This document shows positions 37,700-49,215 of a DNA stretch of 64,000 nt, piece by piece. Both the position numbers and the translations under genes were made by a program. Every line of letters starts with the position of its first letter. Position 1 is the first letter of the stretch. Origin of the DNA: Tenodera sinensis (Eukaryota; Arthropoda; Insecta; Mantodea; Mantidae); NCBI GenBank assembly GCA_030765045.1, contig CM060961.1:142891538-142955537 (forward strand). Reading direction: 5' to 3'. Below the pieces are notes generated by a model. The model ran no database searches. It was not told the origin of the DNA and saw nothing but the letters and a program-made list of their open reading frames with translations.

Positions 37700-38714
37700 T
37701 GTTACGCTCCTTTTGCGTTTTGCTTACACCTACTACCTTTCCCTTTCCTTACTAGCGTATTCCGCAGGATCGTTACAGGGTACTACCAAGTAACACAACA
37801 CACTACAGCATAGCATAACATTTATTATAGTGAAAGGTGTTAAATATTAACAAGCAATTAGTTAAAAAACAATAATTTTAACAATGGACTCCGTTACGTA
37901 GTAACTTAAAAATATTAAAATGAAACCACCAACTTGATAATGAACGCTATTAAATATTAACATGAAAATTCTAAAATGAAAACAAGAACCTTTCCTATAT
38001 TTGGAATCAGTTAATTACAGAGAAAATACTAGCTGGAAATCTTGCGTACAGTCTGTGACAATATCCACTAACTAAACTACCGAGTTGCTCTCCGGTTTAC
38101 TGATAAGGGGCCTCGTACAGAGCAATCCCCCTTTGTTAACTGTCCCTCTGGAGTTTTCCCACTCCTACAAAGTATTATTAACAAAACTGATACTCATCCC
38201 GATGTCGGCACTAGAAGATATAGGATGTACGGAGAACTTCCAGCCTGGAGTAGCCACGCCCTGGTCGACAGTGTACAACGGTGTCCTCAGCTTTCACCGC
38301 CATTCATCGAAGCCTCCTTGCACATAGGCGACGTCTCTAACCAGACTTAACTGGCTCAACCACCTCAGAAGTCCATACCGCTCCTTTGCCAAAGGGAACC
38401 ACATGCACCAAGTCGTATTCCATGTAACTGGGAGAATGAAGTTTATGCGCCTATCTTGCATTCCCCACGACCAGTGGGTGCCGACTTGCACTGGTGCCCG
38501 GGTTCTACTTCCCCTTGTTGATGGCGGACGAACTCCTGGTCACATCTCACGGTAGACTCCAAAAAAAAACGCACACTAACTACGCAGTAGAAACCTCTAG
38601 ACCACAGGCTTTTTTCTCTGGCGTCATCTCTGGCTGTTCCATCTCTTGCCGACCACCCTCTCTTTTTGGCTCTTCCAACTGCTGTTCGTGCCCCCCACTA
38701 ATTAATCCGTTACA
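37700..38714 (-). repeat. 5' LTR of the gag-integrase element
   Basis: 1015 bp with ends TGTTACGC and CGTTACA on plus. Same length and, as far as read, same sequence as 35026-36040. Confidence 0.95.
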
Positions 38715-38746
38715 GTGTGTGTGTGTGTGCGCGCGCGCGCGCGCGC
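38715..38746. repeat. (GT)n(CG)n, right-hand part of the split microsatellite
   Basis: GT units then CG units directly after the LTR; the continuation of the tract at 31731-35025. Confidence 0.95.
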
Positions 38747-38779
38747 ATGGATGTACATGTACTAGCATCTCTCTGTGAA

Positions 38780-39035
38780 CAGTCAGTCTGGGTGGCTCAG
38801 TTGGTTAGGTGCTAGCCTACTGATCCAAGGTCATGGGTTCAAATCCAGTCCAAATCAATGTTTTTTAAGTATGCTTAAAGTGACAGCTTTAGTATACTTG
38901 TACTTTTCTCAAATGGGAAGTTGTTATTCATGTGATCCATTCTGTCTCTTGATCATGCAAAGAGAACAGAATTTCAAAGCCACCACATAGCAACTGACTT
39001 TGAAAAGATTGGACCATCACTGTAACTTATTGTAT
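38780..39035 (+). mobile_element. SINE family E with tRNA-like head
   Basis: The head has an A box (GGTGGCTCAGTTGGTTAGG) and a B box (GGGTTCAAATCC), followed by 'gttttttaagtatgctta' and a tail, 'caaatgggaagttgttattca...gcaaagagaacagaatttc', that recurs decayed at 12541-12665. The head and the linker are close to family B; the tail differs. Confidence 0.75.
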
Positions 39036-39239
39036 TCTTCTTATATATACAATGAAATGTGTAATGAGGGTTCATCTAAGCGAAGTCTCAGTGAAAATTG
39101 CACTAGGTTATTAAGTGATAGTGAAAACTGAGTGAGGTGACAGTTTAAAAACTGGACAAAGTCATAGTATTTAAATACAAACTTTTTTTACATTATTTCT
39201 ATGGCCTTCTTAATTTACAAAGGTATTAAAAGGGCTACC

Positions 39240-39740
39240 TGGCAGTTACATTTGTGCTGCTGCTTTATTTTTTCTCTTTACTAAGAACTGCCATATATTT
39301 TTACTATATTTTCTGAAAAGTTTGGTCTTGGATATTTGTCTATCTAATTTAAACCATTTCTGGTTTATTAGCTCCTTTCCCCACAGATCAGTCCCTTTAC
39401 ATTCAAATATATGTTCAATATCTTCATTTCTGCCACAAATGGGTTACTGATTCTGTGGGATATCCTTTCTTATTACTTTTAATCTCCATACATGTTGTCT
39501 TAGCCATGCAACACCCTCTCTTTGTTACCTATTAGTTTCATCTATATGTTTCCCGTTTCCAAGTGTTCTTCATTGTAATATAAATCACCAAAGACCTTTA
39601 TTGGTTAATTCATTAAACATTTTTTAAATGTCTATATTCTTAAATATTCTTGCTGCTTTCCAAAAAGCAGTGACGTTTTCTGCTCTTCTCCAAATTTCTC
39701 CTAGCCCACAATTCTCCAAATTATTTTGAACAAATCCATT
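39240..39740 (-). pseudogene. LINE ORF2 C-terminal remnant
   Basis: A minus-strand frame reads EGVAWLRQHVWRLK, a stop, then ICGRNEDIEHIFECKGTDLW and about 45 more residues before a stop near 39250. The CG..ED..H....C pattern is the C-terminal Cys/His motif found after RT in many LINEs. No RT core is visible nearby. Further upstream (to about 39740) the frames are short and shifted. Confidence 0.55.
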
Positions 39741-41365
39741 CCAAATTTCTTAAGGCAGTGTATCAATGAAATTGCTGAAAATGTTGATTTTGGCTTGTTG
39801 AATTTTTCATTATGATTATACTTTAATGGCACATTTTTTGTTTTCTCAATATTAGCTATTTTTAAAGATCCAGGGGGGCATTTAAATGTTCCAGTGCAGG
39901 TAGGCTTTCCTTGCTAAACTCTGTTGCTACAACTTTTACAAATTTTAATACCTTAATCTCTGAAGCTCTCCTAAAAATTTCTAGCTAATAAGTTATAAAC
40001 TAAGGTCCAAGGAGCATTTTGGATAATGAAAATGCTGGGAAAAAAATTGAGAAAAATGACTTTTAAAGTTTAGAGTATATTTTTGTACTTTACCTAAATC
40101 CAATCAACTTAAAATTCCCCAGCACCATATGCCCAAAGGACCTAGTTGTCAACGGGCTGTTAAACCTCAAACACTCACTCAGCACCATATGTGGGACACT
40201 CTGCTGCTTTCTTCTTGGCCTCAGAAGCAGCTTTTCAGAATTTTAAGTTTACTTGGTCATTACTTAATATGAAAACTTTCCTTTTGCTTTCCCAAATTTA
40301 GAGATGTATTGTCCTTAGCTAACTTCTACACTGTGCACTTTTGCAAATTTGTACACCAAACTCATAAAATACCTCCTTATTGCTTCTTTACTATAAGCTA
40401 ACAACCTAAAACCTATTAGGTACCTAACAATGTGTAATATATAACTGGAACACTGAAATAAACTGGCAGGATTATAGAATTACAGAACACTATCTGCACT
40501 TCTTTGTTTACAAGCAAAACATGTCAGACATGCATAATTTCAGCTCGATATATCGAATTTGTATCAGCATTTCCAACTCACAACCTCTCTGAAGCAAAAT
40601 TCCGTGCAGGAGAAATGCCTGCTAAATTCAAAGTCAATGAAAACAAAAATTGCATAAATATATTAATAATATAAAACGGTTTGACATAGGACATTGAAAT
40701 TTTGTGAATACTATATATTTTATTTTCTGAGTGTGTGAAAAAAATTCAAAGCAATAAAAAGAAACTGCATTTTTATCATTTTCATATATACCTGGTGGAA
40801 AGGAAGTCATTACATTAATTTAAACCAGTGGTAGATCTTGGTATTTGGAACACATTTTGTATCTTACGTTTTTGTCTCCGAACATTTCCTATGGAGGTAT
40901 TTTAGTTTTATTGAAAGCAACCTAGCAACACTGCAAATTGCGTGGGTAGTCACTTTTGCTAGCTCTGTACATAAACAAACAGCGTAACGGTGCATTTTGA
41001 ATACAAACTCATACTCTACTTTGTCCTTCTGTGTTTAGTGTAGGCCAATCACAAACGTTAGCTCCCAAAACATTACCAAAAGCGAAAGCTGTTTACATCC
41101 ACAAACCAGGTCAATTTCCTGACCAACCTCAAGGCAACGTTGTTAAGTTACATCATCTCTGAAATATCAGCTCACAGTATTCCTTCACTTCTTTTAAGTG
41201 ATTAATTATTTTGAAACCAATAATTATGTAATATATTATGTGATGTCCCATAATTACTACTGAAGTTATGTCAGAAATAAGTTACTCTACGCATCTTACA
41301 AGCAGCAAACTGTTATATTTTCACATTCTTGTAGAATTATGCATCCAACTTGTATAAAAAACTAT
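39741..41365. other. Unassigned sequence
   Basis: About 1.6 kb of AT-rich DNA without a supported gene, repeat or RNA. Confidence 0.4.
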
Positions 41366-41713
41366 TTATTTTTTCGAAATCGGCTGAGCAAAGAACAAAA
41401 TGCCATTCGACTTTTTTGTTTGTAATGCTTCTATGAAGCACATATTAAAAGGAATATAATGGCTTCCCTTCCACCTGTATGTTGTCTTGAGTTCTATTTT
41501 TTTATATTCTAAACGTTGTCTTAATATGTTACTTCCTTCTAAATTCAAGATCCTAAACCAGTATTTAAGAGCCCTTTCCATAATCATGTCCTTCCTTGAT
41601 GCACTTCCCAGTTCAATTTGTGTTACTTCCTTTGCAGCTGTATCTGATAACACTAAAATTTCCCTATAAGATATCCTATGAGTCATATCTAAGATTTCCT
41701 CTCCTACATCCAA
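41366..41713 (-). pseudogene. Probable LINE ORF2 C-terminal fragment
   Basis: A 115-codon minus-strand frame. Its middle, IELGSASRKDMIMERALKYW followed by FRI, has the look of the C-terminal part of LINE ORF2 proteins (E.G..S......ERALKYW.R). No catalytic motif is present, and no start or RT core is near. It could belong with the remnant at 39240-39740 on the same strand, but 1.6 kb of unassigned DNA lies between. Confidence 0.45.
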
Positions 41714-41814
41714 TCCCCATTATACATTTTTTATGTATATGTATGTTTTTGATGAGGAAATTGAAGCTCTCTTTAAGCCTTTGTTACTCGCATGAATAAC
41801 TGTGGTGTTTATTA

Positions 41815-41975
41815 TTTATTTATGCCAACAAACTTACTGTTGGTGTTTTTAAACACACATGCCGTGTGTGGGCAAAGTTTGAGAGGTGGAACTGGAAGGA
41901 GGTCTGTGGTTCAAATCCCAGTTGTGGCATTGAATTTTTAAGTTCCAGGTCCACCTCTCAAACTGTGGTGTGTTT
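41815..41975. mobile_element. Head-to-head inverted pair of SINE family C
   Basis: The left minus copy (about 41820-41898: 'tatgccaacaaacttactgt', 'gtgtgggcaaagtttgagag') meets the right plus copy (about 41900-41970: GGTTCAAATCCC, GGCATTGAATTTTTAAG, 'cacctctcaaactgtgg'). Same arrangement as 17455-17735. Confidence 0.7.
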
Positions 41976-42089
41976 ACTTGCATGGAGGACAGGTGTCACC
42001 CATTTTATATTGTTGCATTAAAGATCACTTTTCAACATTTTGTTAATAAAGATGGTTCTGTGGACTATAATCAACTATATTTTACTTAT

Positions 42090-42455
42090 ATTTTTTTTTT
42101 ATTCTTTACCTGATTACCCTCCCCCATGTAGGGCTCACACCTCTAGAACTTACAGATCCAGTGCATAGGGTCAAACGCCTGTCGGGGAGCACAGGAACCT
42201 ATGGACCAGACAGAGTGAAGACCTGAAAGCGGGTGGTCAGCCAAGAAGGTATGATAGCGAGGAAGAGGATGATGAAATGCAGGTAAAATTGATGATTGAA
42301 AAGGTGCAATCGGTGGAATGTGTGGCGGGGGAAACCGGAGAACCCAGAGAAAACCTGCCCTGACACCATTTCATCCACCACAAATACCACATTTGGGACC
42401 TGGGCCACCTAGGTGGTAGACGATCACTCTTAACTGCTTAGCCACAGCGCCACCT
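42090..42455 (-). mobile_element. SINE family A, near full length
   Basis: On the minus strand: a long-variable-arm (Leu/Ser-like) tRNA head, GGTGGCGCTGTGGCTAAGCA then CCACCTAGGTGGCCCAGGTC, then the body (GGTTTTCTCTGGGTTCTCC, TTTCCCCCGCCACAC) and a T-rich end at the left. It parallels 58634-58868 but is longer. Confidence 0.85.
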
Positions 42456-42989
42456 TATTTTACTTAACTAGTAAAACAAAATTTGTGGAAAACAAAAAAA
42501 ACAAAAAATAGATATAATAATACATGTATGTTTACTCATAAAAATAAGTACATCTCACAAGTTCTGTTTGAAAGTGAGTTTAGAAAATGTTCACATTAAC
42601 CAGCACTTCCTTTAGAAATATACCTGAGGATACTCAGGGCATAATTTCACCCATTTCAGTCAATCACTGTCCAATATGACATTACGTTGGAAGACATAAA
42701 AAAAAAGAAGAGGCCTCCAGTAGGTGAAGCACAGCACCCCTGTTGGTCACAGTGGTATGAAGGCAAGACCTGAAAGGAAGACTAACAGTTCCAAAAACAT
42801 ACTAATCCTGATGCTGGCTAGTCCTACCTTTAGTCACCTGCAAGCTGGGAGTGCTGGGTGTATATGAAACAGCTTCCAGAAAGGAAGGGGGCCCAAGCAG
42901 TCTGCCAAGTGCCAGGGAGAAATCTTTCCAGAGCAAATATTCCACTATCCTGCCACAACACACTAAATGCTGTTACATAGTCCTATAAT

Positions 42990-43113
42990 CCCAAAATTAA
43001 TGAAAGGAAATTGACAGGAAATCTGTGGTGGAAGGAGAACCACCCCAACATTTGTCTACCGATCTGTGTCCTCTTGAACATGAGCCTGACATATTACCAC
43101 AGAGCCAACTTTT
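42990..43113 (-). mobile_element. SINE family D, diverged
   Basis: Minus-strand head 'ctctgtggtaatatgtcaggctcatgttcaagaggacacagatcgg' with weak A and B boxes, then a body that includes 'ggttctccttccaccacagatttcc'. Related to 28775-28920 in the head only. Confidence 0.55.
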
Positions 43114-43472
43114 TAATGCAATTAAAATTATAAGTTGGGTTAGCTGTGCTTTACAATTTCAATTAAGTAGCCTAACATTTCTACTTCTAGTCTAAAACAT
43201 AATTTCAAAGTACCCTAAACAGGTATTAAGAGTTCTATACTTAACATGAGTAGGATATCTTCCTTTCATAGAAGGTTGAAAACGGTGTTGTTATAATCAA
43301 TTTAATTTTGAAAAAACTATACAAAATTCCAGCATAATACCAAACAAATATGTAATTAAACCAAATAACCCCCATACCTAGAATCTATGGTTTACCCAAA
43401 ATACACAAGCCAGACATCACCATGAGACCCATAATTAGCAGCATAGATTCACCAACTTACAAACTGGCAAAA

Positions 43473-43657
43473 TGGCTATCTAATAATTCTAAAGTAAGAA
43501 CAAATTAGAAACTAAAAACTTCACTTATCTTATTGTTTTGGTGCTAACCCTGGGGTTTCAAGCTGTGTCCAGCTCATTCTCAAACTCGTTCTTACTTTAG
43601 AATCTTGTTGCTTCACTGTTAATAGCTTCAATTTTTCCTTATTTGGCTATCTAATAA
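43473..43657. mobile_element. 157-bp insertion with 14-bp TSD inside the Penelope-like RT
   Basis: TGGCTATCTAATAA occurs at 43473-43486 and 43644-43657, bracketing 43487-43643. Removing the insert and one repeat restores continuity with the flanking RT. The insert starts TTCTAAAGTAAGAAC and has the inverse GTTCTTACTTTAGAA inside. The long target duplication fits a retrotransposed short element. No tRNA boxes are clear. Confidence 0.75.
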
Positions 43658-45008
43658 ATTTAATTCATTACCTAAATTCGAAAGTTTAAGCATAAGAAAC
43701 AGTTATGAACTGATAGAACACATTAAAGACTTCAAATTAACAGAAGAGGACACCCTTGTCTCCTTTGACGTAAAGTCACTGTTCCCCAGCATACCAATAG
43801 AAAAACTCCCATCACTGATCAAAAATTGGCTCAAATCACTTGGAATGTCATGATCAGAAATTGCAGAATACATAGAACTCACCAAATTATGCACAGAACA
43901 AAATTTCTTTCAGTTCCAAACAAAGTATTTCCATCAAACTTCAGGTTTAGCAATGGGCAACCCTCTCTCACCATTCTTAGCACATATTTACACGAGTTCA
44001 TTAGAAATAAGGATCACAAAAGGTTTCCCGTGGATGTTCAAACTCTGGCAGTGATACGTAGATGACATATTTACAATAGTTCCAAAAAGATACATCACTG
44101 ATGAATTAAAACTTCTAAACATACAGGACAAAAGCATAAATTTCACAGTGGAAGTGGAAAAAGATGATAAATTGGAATTTTTAGATCTAAAATTAATAAA
44201 AAGCAAGGATAGAATAAATTTCGGTATTCACAGAAAACCAACGTAGACAGACAACTACATAAAAGCTAATAGTTACAGTCCAAGAAGCCACAAACAAGCA
44301 ATCTTCAATAGTTTAACACATAGATTGGTGAACATCCCTCTTCCACCTGAAGAATACAAAACAGAATATTACAAAATAATTGAAATAGCACAAAACCAAA
44401 GAATTAGTAGATAAAGTAAAACAAGCAGAAAAGAAAAAATTATTAAAAGAAACTACAACTCTCACAGCAGCAGAAACAAAAATGACATTAAAAAAATTCA
44501 CATATCATCCATGGGCCTTCGATAAATTAAAAAAAGTGTTCAAGGAATACAACATTCAGCTAACACCAGTAAACCATTACTCCATAAAAAAACCTGCTAC
44601 TTTCAAACATCAAAGATGCTATTCCACCTAACAAAAAATTCGGCATATACCAAATTGAATGCAGTGATTGTAATGAAGTATATATAGGAAAAAGCAAAGG
44701 AAATTTAGAAATTAGATCCAAGGAACACGTTAGGAACATCAAGAGTAAACAACTAGAAAAATCAACAGTTGCCTTTCACTTTTAGACAAAAAATCATGAC
44801 ATAATGCCAGAACCGTAACTTCTCAAACACATAACCGGAAAACAAGAACTTTCCACATGGGAATAAATCATTTTAAAAAATAGAAACCGAGTATTTAATT
44901 TCGACATTCCCCAGAAAGATATTTTCAGCAAGTTTCTTGAACCATTACCAGAAGAAACATCAGAAGAAGTATCGCACCATGAAATACCATGGAAACCCAT
45001 TATTGTCT

Positions 45009-45047
45009 GGTTGATAATGGAGGAAAGTTAACCTCCGAAACGCGTTC
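45009..45047 (+). ncRNA. Hammerhead-like motif at the Penelope-like 3' end
   Basis: GGTTGATAATGGAGG, a short loop, then CCTCCGAAACGCG. The GGAGG/CCTCC stem followed by GAAAC, after a GAT.A box, is laid out like the helix II and core of the hammerhead ribozymes known in Penelope-like elements. The first core box departs from the active consensus CTGATGA (it reads TTGATAA), so activity is doubtful. Confidence 0.4.
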
Positions 45048-45110
45048 CGGAAAATTATAACGTAAGTGTTGTTTAGTGTTATTAATTGACTCACCTTTTA
45101 AATTAAAATG

Positions 45111-45813
45111 AGTAGGATAGTTTAAAGATTAACAGCTTTCAGTAGCATTTCTGATTGTACTTCAGTGGAGGTTTCAGCTAAGTGATATCTTATTTTGAGT
45201 GCAGAATTTTACAGGTATACAAGCTAACCCAAATCAGCAATCCGGAGGACAAGGTCCCTGGTAAGATAATCCAATTGCAATACACAATACTGGATAGCTC
45301 AGATGTTTTAGGGTTGCCACTTACTTACCCAAAGTTGGGCCCCTGAGGGTTGAACAATATTAACATCATATAGCATCAATTGTAGTTTCTGAGAGGAAAC
45401 AGTGTCCCAGAAAAGTACCCTGGCTCTTCCAAAACACTGCTACCATAATATTTCCTGCTGAGTGTGAGACCTTAGTTTTTTCAAGTAATCTTTCCCTTCA
45501 AACCATGCTTTGTCGTATTATCTCAGGAGTTGAATGAAGTATTGTAACAGTAGGTCTCTCTTTCTTTAGGCATATCCAGAAGGTACCTATGGGCAAAATT
45601 CACACACCACACACTGGCACCCATTTTGGGCAAACTTGTGATATCCTAGCTGCTTGAAGCGATTTTTCTGATGAATAAACATCCAGTTTCAATCTCAGAA
45701 GGCAGATGAAAAGAATTTTTTAATTGTGATCCTCTTCAACAGTGTTGTGCATGGTAGTAGCATTGTTGTCAGCCACTGTCATCAGTCTTCCATTATGTTG
45801 CTTGTCATGCACA
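45111..45813. other. Unassigned sequence
   Basis: No supported gene; a faint SINE-like patch near 45220-45350 is too diverged to place. Confidence 0.4.
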
Positions 45814-46784
45814 TACAGTTGAACCTGCTTTATACATAACTCAGTTCTAAGTAATTCATATTTATATGAAAATTTTCTAGGTCCTGAAAAATATAATTCA
45901 GAAACGTGTTAATCCAACCTTGTTTATATATAATGCATTTATATGAAATTTGCTGGCATACATATTAAATTTCAGCAAAATACAACTGAGTTTTACGTAA
46001 TCATAATGAGCTTGTCTCTGGTGGGCTTGTCTAGCTGTTAGTCTGATGGCACCCCTTTGGTTCCCTCATTTCATCCCTGCCTCCTGGGGGGTGGTAGCCA
46101 CAATAGATCTGTGTAGGTTGATGTGAGTGAGGTGTCCCCCTCTGTACCTGTACCCTTTACCCATTAAAAGAAATACTATTTTCCTTAACTCTGTTGAAAA
46201 GACACAAGCTGAGCTGGCAAGTTTTGGTTGCAGGAACAAAAGGCAAAGACATTTGCTGGTACAGTCAGCAGCTTTCGGCACAACAATGTCATAGCAACAA
46301 ATGAGAAGTAAAGATACAAATTTTTGGTACTTGGTGTTCAATGATTAACAGAGGTTTTACCTTTCAGTTCTCAATCGCTTTTAATCAGCCATGGAGACAG
46401 AAAAAGTTATTCACTAGATCAAAAAGTGAAATTCACTCTAGATGTGGAACTTAATCCACACAAAACCAAACCAAATTGCTTCAGGCTTAGAAATTGCTTA
46501 TACCATGCTAGTATAGTCATCAGCAACAAACTGAGGTGTGTGTGCTTAATACAAGAGAAGTGAAACAAGCCAAATTAACTGATTTCTTTAAAGCAACACC
46601 AAATTCAAAATAATGTTTTCTTCATCTTTGTAAAACTTTACACATTTAGGCCCACAGTATTGCTTTTCTTTTTTTTCTTTTTTTTAAAAAAATATATATA
46701 TGATAAATCATCAAAATCTCAGTTGTAAGTAATTCAGAGTTACAAGTTATCTTCCCTCTTCCTCATAAATCAGGTTCAATTGTA
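45814..46784. mobile_element. Pogo-like element remnant with TA duplication
   Basis: The element 45816-46782 is flanked by TA on both sides. The ends are inverted: CAGTTGAACCTGCTTTAT at left and, reversed at right, CAATTGAACCTGATTTAT. Pogo/Tigger elements insert at TA with ends of this style. A transposase C-terminal scrap remains (46548-46613). Confidence 0.75.
46548..46613 (+). pseudogene. Pogo-type transposase C-terminus with PIP-box-like motif
   Basis: A short in-frame piece, VKQAKLTDFFKATPNSK then stop. Q..LTDFF fits a PCNA-interacting (PIP) box, which pogo-type transposases carry at the C-terminus. It lies on the expected strand inside a pogo-like element. Confidence 0.45.
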
Positions 46785-48264
46785 TATCCTCCGTAAACAG
46801 AGGCTAGCTTATAATGGATATTCATAGCTCCTTTTTTTGGCAATTTTGTTGTTGTGGAAAATCTACAAATGTTTGCAATCCACTGTTAGTTATGCTTTGA
46901 AGTTTTACCTCCATAGAATTGATAACCACTGTCAAAATAATGCATTTCATTTAATGAAACTAATTCAGAGTTACTAACATGCCATAATGAAGGTTCTCAT
47001 CCCCAGATCTTTATTGCTGTTTATTTTTCAGACAAGATATAGGGATATTTACCTACTTAAGAGTTCACCCTTGTATAGAGTGCTTGACTTGAACAGATCC
47101 AAAATGCATCTCTTAGTTACATGTTAGAAAGTAAAACTATAGTTTGGCTTGTAGAAATATTTTATTTATTTATGGGCAATATATACTTGACTTATACTTG
47201 ACAATACATAACTTACTTACTATTTCATGTTGAGTTGTAAAAATACATGTTTAAGTTTCTTAAACAGAAACTGTGAATACAGTCTTAGGTTTCTAGCTAT
47301 TCTAATCCTACTGCAGATACTACATTGTACAGGTCTTTTCACTAAAATCTGAGTTACATCTTTTTTGTGCAAGGAACATTTGTGGTCTCATATACTGACC
47401 AAATATTTTATTCATACAATGCTGTAGCTAAAAGCTGCTGTAATGAAACAAAACAGTTTCATTCATAGGGCACCAAAGACATAAGTTCAGTTTAAGAAGG
47501 AAAAATTTCAGAGAGAGCTTACAACCAGGGTTAAAGGTTAAATTATATTCAAACTTTTTTCTAATTCAATATTTGCATTTAATCTTTAACAAAAAATTAG
47601 CTCCTTACAAGCGTCAATTATCATATAGGGATGCTGTTCCCTCATATTTATAGCATCCATCATGAATGAAAGTAACAAGGAAGGGGAGTGTTTGCACGTA
47701 TGTGATGCACCTGTTTGATGCGAAAGAGTGACAAACTATTTTAATGTTAAACTTCACTGTACTAATAATTATGAATCTTACCTTATTCTTTGGAGCTAGA
47801 TTCTCCTTCAGTCAGAATCCTGAAGGTGTCTACAGAATGAAATCAATTTATATCTTAAAATTATAAAATTTCTCTATTAAACAGCAAGCAAGTTCATCAA
47901 GCACACATAGTGGCATGGCTATGACATAAGAGTTTTTGTATACTGTATAACTGCTTTCATTCATGATGGAGGCACTAGTCATACAGAAATAAACCCTTTA
48001 ATTTAGCACCCCTTAATTTAGGATGATATGTATCAAATTAAAATATTTGTATGTATAAATATACCATAAAAACTACTCCATTGCTTCTACCTTGCAATTC
48101 TGAATGTAATTATATGATTATATGTGTGATGATCAAGGAACTAATATCACTTAACTTGTGACCATGCAGAACAAACTTATTGGTGTTTTACAAAGAATCA
48201 TCTTAAAGCAAATTGACTGATAATTTGCTTCTTGTTATATTTATATGCTATTCACTACAAAAAA
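46785..48264. other. Unassigned AT-rich sequence
   Basis: About 1.5 kb with no supported gene or repeat. Confidence 0.4.
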
Positions 48265-49215
48265 AGGTAAGTTGCCGAATACTGGCTTCATAATGCGCAA
48301 TACCACTAAACCATGCCAACTTGACATGAAGAAATACACTACTGGACAAAGAGGTTGGCAACTACGAATCAGAGAGCAACACGGGTAATGGAACGGAAGC
48401 GCTATCTGAACTCAAACGATGGAATAGGAGTGCAAACTAAATAGTGGAATATTGTAAATAAAGAAGATGACAATAGTAGAAAGTGTTATGAAGTGAAGAT
48501 TCCATTTTTACTCATTCTCTTTAGCTGTTATTATTAATGGAATCCGCATTTAAAATGTTGAAATCAACAGTAATTTGTGACAATCATTTCCTGTAAAATT
48601 CAATGTTTAAAGCATTCTGCTTGTCAATACCTGACACTTTTGTATTAGTTTCATAAATGTACATTATGAAATATAGTCATACTGTATGGTTATCTACCTA
48701 CTGCACAATTGTATGAGATTATGAATTCACAGTTATTTTAGGTTATACAGGTTACCTACAAAATGCAACTTTGTATTTTTTTATAAATGTATATTCCCAT
48801 TTAAGGTTATTGTGTACCACTCCATGGGCTTATGATTTTATAGCTATTTCAGGTTATGTGATTCATACATTAATTTGTTTCACTGTAATATGAAGGGATC
48901 CTCATTTATTCTGTAACTATAATACATTTGGGAGATCTTTTGCCTTGAATTACGAAATGTGTAAGTAAAGTAGAAGAGTTCCCCGCCTTCTAGTTACCAA
49001 AATTCATCATTATGAACTAGAATATTTTTTCGTCTTGTTCGTATCTGCATCACCTATGTAAGTGCATTGTCAGAAGTTATCTCCATTCATGCATTGTCAA
49101 CTACACAATTGCAACATCATTGAAATGATGTTTTACTATGCTTGCTACTTTTAATTCTCATATGTTGGTACCCTGCATTATGTGGTCCCTAAGCCTGTAT
49201 TCGGCAACATTACCT
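48265..49215. mobile_element. Possible MITE with about 30-bp inverted ends
   Basis: Left AGGTAAGTTGCCGAATACTG and right, reversed, AGGTAATGTTGCCGAATACA; both then reach 'ataatgc'. No coding capacity. No clear target duplication. Confidence 0.5.

Larger units (their letters stand above)
43300..45110 (+). mobile_element. Decayed Penelope-like element with GIY-YIG domain
   Basis: Plus-strand reading frames carry the Penelope-like RT signature GLPKIHK (43389-43409), then FDVKSLFPSIP, then SGLAMGNPLSPFLAHIY, then YVDDIFTI (from 44055), followed by a GIY-YIG-type endonuclease (GIYQIECSDC at 44642, VYIGKSKGN at 44678). This order is diagnostic of endonuclease-bearing Penelope-like elements. At least two in-frame TGA codons (near 43850 and just before YVDD) and many later stops and shifts show it is dead. 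A 157-bp insert with a 14-bp target duplication splits the RT. Confidence 0.9.

Noticed and set aside
43487..43643. Hammerhead ribozyme in the insert
   Set aside because: A GAAAC-like patch is present on minus, but I could not pair helices around it.
46066..46341. 91-codon minus-strand frame inside the pogo-like element
   Set aside because: No domain, opposite strand to the transposase scrap, and length compatible with chance.
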